Source of the DNA: Aplysia californica
Taxonomy: Eukaryota > Mollusca > Gastropoda > Aplysiida > Aplysiidae
Direction: 5' to 3'
Assembly: GCF_000002075.1 (NCBI RefSeq)
Contig: NW_004797426.1
Coordinates: 1,237,825-1,301,824, forward strand
DNA length: 64,000 nucleotides
Positions 11,521 through 17,500 of the stretch are shown here, piece after piece; position 1 is the stretch's first letter, and the number at the start of each line of letters is the position of its first letter. The translations under genes were made by a program, and so were the position numbers. A model generated the notes under the pieces. It was not told where the DNA came from. It searched no databases and saw nothing but the letters and a program-made list of their open reading frames with translations.

Positions 11521-14500
11521 TGGTTTGTCGGTCCATAGACTGACATCCCTCTGCAGTAGCTGACAGGAGCACCATCTTGCCGGCTCGTCGTTCGCTCCCA
11601 AGTGGGGTGATGGTTTGGCGGGCGCTTTGCTGCCGTAGATGTACAGAGTTCTGTCTGCTTAGTCGTACCTAGTTATGAGAAATTAGACGTACATAAACAA
11701 TTTTGAGTTTCACAACGACATGTCAAGCTTTATCGAATGAAATTCTTTGAATATCTCTTGATAAGAACTCTGAATAATCTTACGGCTTTGATAGAACAGA
11801 TAGAACATAATTCAGTGTCTGACCTCATGGTCTTAGTAACTGTAAACACCTGTCCGGTGTGCAATGACGTTGTTGCCCAGGACAGGTAATACAGTAACTT
11901 TAAATGGTCAAAAATGTCCGATAGAACTTTGAAATTCCAAGGTAGCAACTTTTTATTCTATTTGATTTGTTGCTGAACTTGAAAAAAACTCAACCAAAGT
12001 TTGGTGACTTTTGAAGCTGAATACTCGAACTTATTATTTTTTAAACTTATTTATTTAATTTATTCTTATTTTAAAAAATTTATTTTAATCGATTTATATT
12101 TAGCTGAAAGTTGTATCTATTGAGCTGTTTTGTTCCTGATGTGACTTTTGATTGAGCCGTAGCATCTGTTACTGTTACAGGCCGGCGGAGCTGTGGTGGA
12201 GGCGAGGGCGATGAAGTCGCGACCCGAGGCCTACGACCCCAGGTTCCTGCTGCAGCTGTTCAATCAGATTCTCTCAGAGGGTAAACTCTTGTCTCCAACC
12301 CCCCCCCCCCCCCCCCACACACACACACGGGCAGTGCTACTGACTGAAGTGTCTTTAGGCCATTCCTAAATGGTCGGGATATTAACATATTAACATGCTT
12401 TTGTGCTGTTGAGGCTAGAGAGGTGAGCAGAGTAAGTCTGATTCCCTGTAAAGACTTCTCTGTTGACACCCACCCCTTGGCACTCATATGACCGTATGCA
12501 GTTGCGAGCGCTGTAAAACCTCTACTAAATAATAATAATAATATTTCCCATCTCTCCCTGCCCTTGTGGGTGTCCGCGGTGCAGCAGTAAGGCACGTTGA
12601 TGTAGCACGCTAGAGACCTGAGTTCAATTCCCGAGTGGGGCAAAATTGTTATTGAGTACCTCAGCCTTTTTGCCGGGATGTTGTATCTCTCTCAGCCTAG
12701 GTTTAGGTTGGCGGGTGCTCTGGTGTTGTTTGTTTCTTCTTTCCTATCAAACGTCTATCGTCCTTATCTCTCCTCCTTCTTTCCTATCTAACGTCTATCG
12801 TCCTTATCTCTCCTCCTTCTTTCCTATCTAACGTCTATCGTCCTTGTCTCTCTTTTTTTTTGTGTTTGTTACTCTCTTGTAACACCTCTAATCTTCGGCA
12901 CTTATATGACCTTTTTGTGTTGCAAGTGCCGTAAAACACTTACTAAAACTAAAGTCTCAGCCTAGGTTTGCCCTGCCAGGCAGGGTGAGAAGCCCACCTC
13001 CTAAATAACCTCCTGTGTCACTGGGGGCGTTAATACAAAGTACATACTTTGTGGCGTCAGTGGTCTAGTGGTTAGGCTACCGGATTCGTAATCATGAGGT
13101 TGCAGGTTCGGGGGTTCGAGGCGCGGGCCCGACGTTGTGTCCTTGGGAAAGACTCTTTACATGAAATTTTACCACTATACCCAAGTGGGAATGGGTACCC
13201 GACTATAGACAGTGAAAGATCTTGTCAGTTTGTTAGTGTTTGAGTGCTTAACCAGCTGCTTGCACTGTATGCTTCCCGGGAAGCTGAGAATGTTTCTGAG
13301 TGTTCTATGGTCAGCTGGGGTAATAATATAGTGTAAAACGCACAGACCTTGCTGGCGAGGTGGGATTTTTGCTATAAAAATGCTATTTATTATTATTTTT
13401 ATTATTATTATATATCAAAAACCAATGTTTATTTCCCTGCCCATGACTTCCTCAGACAAGCTGGTGCCGGTGCGTCTGTTTGTGGAGAGAGACTGCTTGA
13501 GTTACCTCCTCGTGGCACTCTCCAGCCATGACCTTACGACCCGCCTCCTGGCCTACAAGGCGCTCAACGACTTCTACCGCCACGCGGACGGGTCACGCTG
13601 CCACGAGAGGCTGGAGCTCACCTTTTTCCTTGACCTCCTCAACGCCAGTCGTTCCAAGAGCGGCCAGAAGCTTAGCTCGGTGATCGCACTGTTCTTTGCC
13701 AGGGTCGTCAAGCTTTTCTTGTATCCCGGTACGTACGTTTGTCCATGTTCTTCTTGGTCTTTAGTTTTTTTTTAGTTTTAGGTGGTTGGCGGGTGCTCTG
13801 CTGGTGTGGTTTGCTCCTTCTTTCCTATCAAACGTCTATCGTCTTTTTCTTTCTTCCCTCCTTCTTTTTTGTGTTTGTTGCTCCCTTGTAACACCTCTAG
13901 TCTTTGGCACTTATGTGACCTTATTGTGGTACAAGTGCTGTGAAACTTACGAAAAGAAAAAAAAAGACTTTTACTGTGCTTGCAACACAAATAGGTGATA
14001 TAAGTGTTGGAGATTAGAGATGTTACTAAAGGGTAACAATGAAATAAAAAGAAATGAAGGAGAGATAATGATGATAGATGTTTGGGAGGAAGTACAATAT
14101 TCTTTATACGTATGTTTATGTGTTTCAGTTTGTATGCGTTTCTGTACTTATGTGTGTTTGCCATTGTACCGGTAACCCAAATTTTACCTCAGGGATCAAT
14201 AAAGTGTCAATTATTTATGTGTCATTTATGTATGTGTGTCATTTGTGTATGTGTCATTTTTTCATGTGTCATTTATATATGTGTCATTTATATCTGTCAT
14301 TTCATTATGTGTCATTTCTATATGTGTGTCATTTCTTTCTGCGTGACCAGCTGACCCAGTCTATATGGCCGTCTTCCGGTTCCTGATGGCCAGACCTGAG
14401 CTGGACCTGAGCAGTGTCCCAGAATTCTACCAGCTGTTCTTCAGCGCGAATCAGCAGGTGCGGGGCCGATTGTGTTCCTGGGTGGTTGGCGGGTGCTCTG

Positions 14501-17500
14501 GTGTGGTTTTCTCCTTCGTTCCTATCAAACATCTCTCTCGTCCTTATCTCTTCTTCTTTTTTGTGTATGTTACTCTCTCTTGTAACACATCTGTTCTTCG
14601 GCTCTTACACGACCTTATTGTTTTGCAAGTGCCGTAAAACTCTTACGGAACTAAAAAGATTGTGTTCTTGCGTGATGCTTCGTGGCTTGATTGTCTGTTC
14701 CCACGGGAGAGTTTGGTGAAAAATCTAAATTTGAGGGACTGCCAGATTGTCCTTGCTTTAATAGGGATTTCGGTTTACAGAGGTCGCTCAAATAAAAGGG
14801 GAAAAAAATCTGGGATATTATTTTCCCCGAGGTTTACTCCAGTTTTCTGGTTGACTGTGCTTGGTTGAAGTAAACTCCACTGTTTGCACAGAAAGGGAGA
14901 ACGATGATTTGTAGTGGATGTACCTTCTATGGTAGAAAACATTTTACTTTGAACGAACTCTTCGAGGCGGATTTTTATGAAAGGAATTTCCCGTCTGAGA
15001 ACTCTTAATATTTGTGCTGAGGTACTTTTTCAAGAAAAGACTCTATGACTTTGAAAAACTGGAAAATGCCGTAAAGCAATCTGCATCTGTCATTGATTGT
15101 GTATGAAGACGTGAGTATATTATGATAATGATAAGGTAATAGTTGTTCCTTCAGAAACTGAGGGTGACTTTTGAACATCCAAGGAGGAAGAGAAGTTGAC
15201 TTGCCCTAGTTTCAGGTATCCAGATTTCCCCCACCCCCTCTCCCTGTCACTCATTCACGTTGTGTACGTGTCACGTTTGTGCCCCCAGCTCAAGTCGGAG
15301 CGCCAGTGGATTCTCTCCCTTCTCGGCGACGGCATGCGGGAGACGTCCGACTACAGGATGCTCCAGAAACATTTCATCTTCAAGGTCATCATGTCATTCT
15401 ACGACTCAGTGCTCAGCGACCACACCTCCAGGGTAAGGATGTCTTACTGGAGTTGATAAATTATTATGACGGGTTTTTTCCTTTTTTCACGTCTTTAGAG
15501 CTTGGGTGGGCTAAATCATCTGGTAGAGGGTGGTTGGTGGGTGCTCTGGTGTGATTTGCTCCTTCTTTCCTATCACTCATCTATCGTCCTTTTCTCTCTT
15601 TTTTTTCCATGTTACTCTCTAGATCTAGAACCACCTCTAATCTTCAGCGCTTTTATGCCCTAATTGTGTCATATGTAGTCGATCGTACTAGACAAACTCG
15701 ACACTTCCTCCTGACTTGTTTTTTGGCCGGTGTTCTGCTGTGGTTTGCTCCTTCTTTCCTATGGAACATCTATCGTCCTGATCTCTCCTCCTTCTTTCCT
15801 ATGGAACATCTATCGTCCTGATCTCTCCTCCTTCTTTCCTATTGAACATCTATCGTCCTGATCTCTCCTCCTTTTTTGTGTTTGTTACTCTCTTGTAACA
15901 CCTCTAATCTTCGGCACTTATATGACCTAATTATGTTGCAAGTGCCGTAAAACTCTTTCTAAATAAAACCTGACTTATGTTTCTCTGGGTGGGTGGTTGC
16001 CGGGTGCTCTGGTGTGGTTTTCTCCTTCTTCCCTATCAAACATCTATCGTCCTTATCTCCCCTACTTCTTTTTTGTGTATGATACTCTCTTGTAACACCT
16101 CTAATCTTCGGCACTTATATGACCTTACTGTGTTGCAAGTGCCGTAAAACTCTTACGAAAAAAAATAATAATCTCCCCTCCCTCTTTTTTGTGTTTGTTA
16201 CTCTCTTGTAACATATGGTCTATTCTTCGGCACTTATTTATACAACCTTATTGTGTTGCAAGTGCTGTAAAACTCTTACTAAAACTAAAAACTGTTGCTG
16301 TGTCCGTCCGCAGAGGCTGGTCCTAGCGGTGGTGGAGAACGCCTGTCGGCTCAAGTCTGTCGCTGTCGACCTGGTCAAGAACCACGGCCTGCTCCTCTGG
16401 CTCTCTGCCCTCGCTTCTACTCTGTGAGTCACTCGTTGTGTGTGTGTGTTTGTGATTGTGTGTGTGTGTGTGAGTGTGTGTATGTCTGTGTGTGTGTGTA
16501 TGTGTGTGTGAGTGTGAGAGCTGTGTGTGTGTGTTGTTATTGTTGTTGTTGTTAAATGGTCTCACAATGTGCATTTTCAGTCTTTTGATTTGTCAGCTCA
16601 ATGAGTGATGATTCTGCCTTGTTTAGTGCTTGAAGCCTTCTAGTGACTCGGTGCTATATATAAGTTCCTATTCTCTCAGCTGTCTCCAATGTTAAGATAA
16701 GATAAGATAATGCTTTATTATCACAGCGGGAACTTTTTCTTGGCTGTACGGGACCGTAAAAACACATGCAGGTATACATATAACATTTAAATTATATATT
16801 ACTCTCATTAAAATTCAATATGGAAAGAGAAGTAAAGCTGACAAAATGTACTAGTCACATCAGATGCATTATTTAACCACATGCAGGAATTTATTTACAA
16901 GATCTTTGGAGTTCTATATAGATATATACTCGAAAGAGCAAGTTATATATAGATACATACTCTAAAGAGCAAGTTATATATAGATACATACTCTAAAGAG
17001 CTATACACCTGCTAGATGTTCTGATGTGTGTTAGTTAATGTTATTGAAATGGGTGGCACCTTGCTGATATCGGCTGCTCATCAAAATATTTAAAATAATG
17101 AAATCGAAGAAATTGACATTTTTCCACCTGTTGGGAAATTTTTATCACATTTTTTTTAAAAGGCTCAACATTTTTTATGTCCATTTAAAAACACGTTTCT
17201 GTGCGGATTTTACGGAAAACCATCTATCGTCCTGATCTCTCACCTTTCTTTTTTGTGTTTGTTACTCTCTTGTAACACCTCTAATCTTCGGCACTTATAT
17301 GACCTTATTGTGTTGCAAGTGCCATAAAACTCTTACTAAAACTGAGTCGCCACTTGTTTTTCTCCTTTCAAATTTTATTTTTCTGTTTCCCCCAGGCGCC
17401 TCAGTCCAGAGCAGACAGTTGGAGTGTGTGATGTCGTCCACACCCTGTGGTTCACGTTGGCCTCGGGTCAGGTCAGCTCAGGGACCCCCGCGAGTTCTGG

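Noticed and set aside
13058-13125. Functional tRNA genes at the SINE heads
   Set aside because: Box A and box B are present, but the sequences run into SINE bodies and do not form a clean cloverleaf with an acceptor stem.
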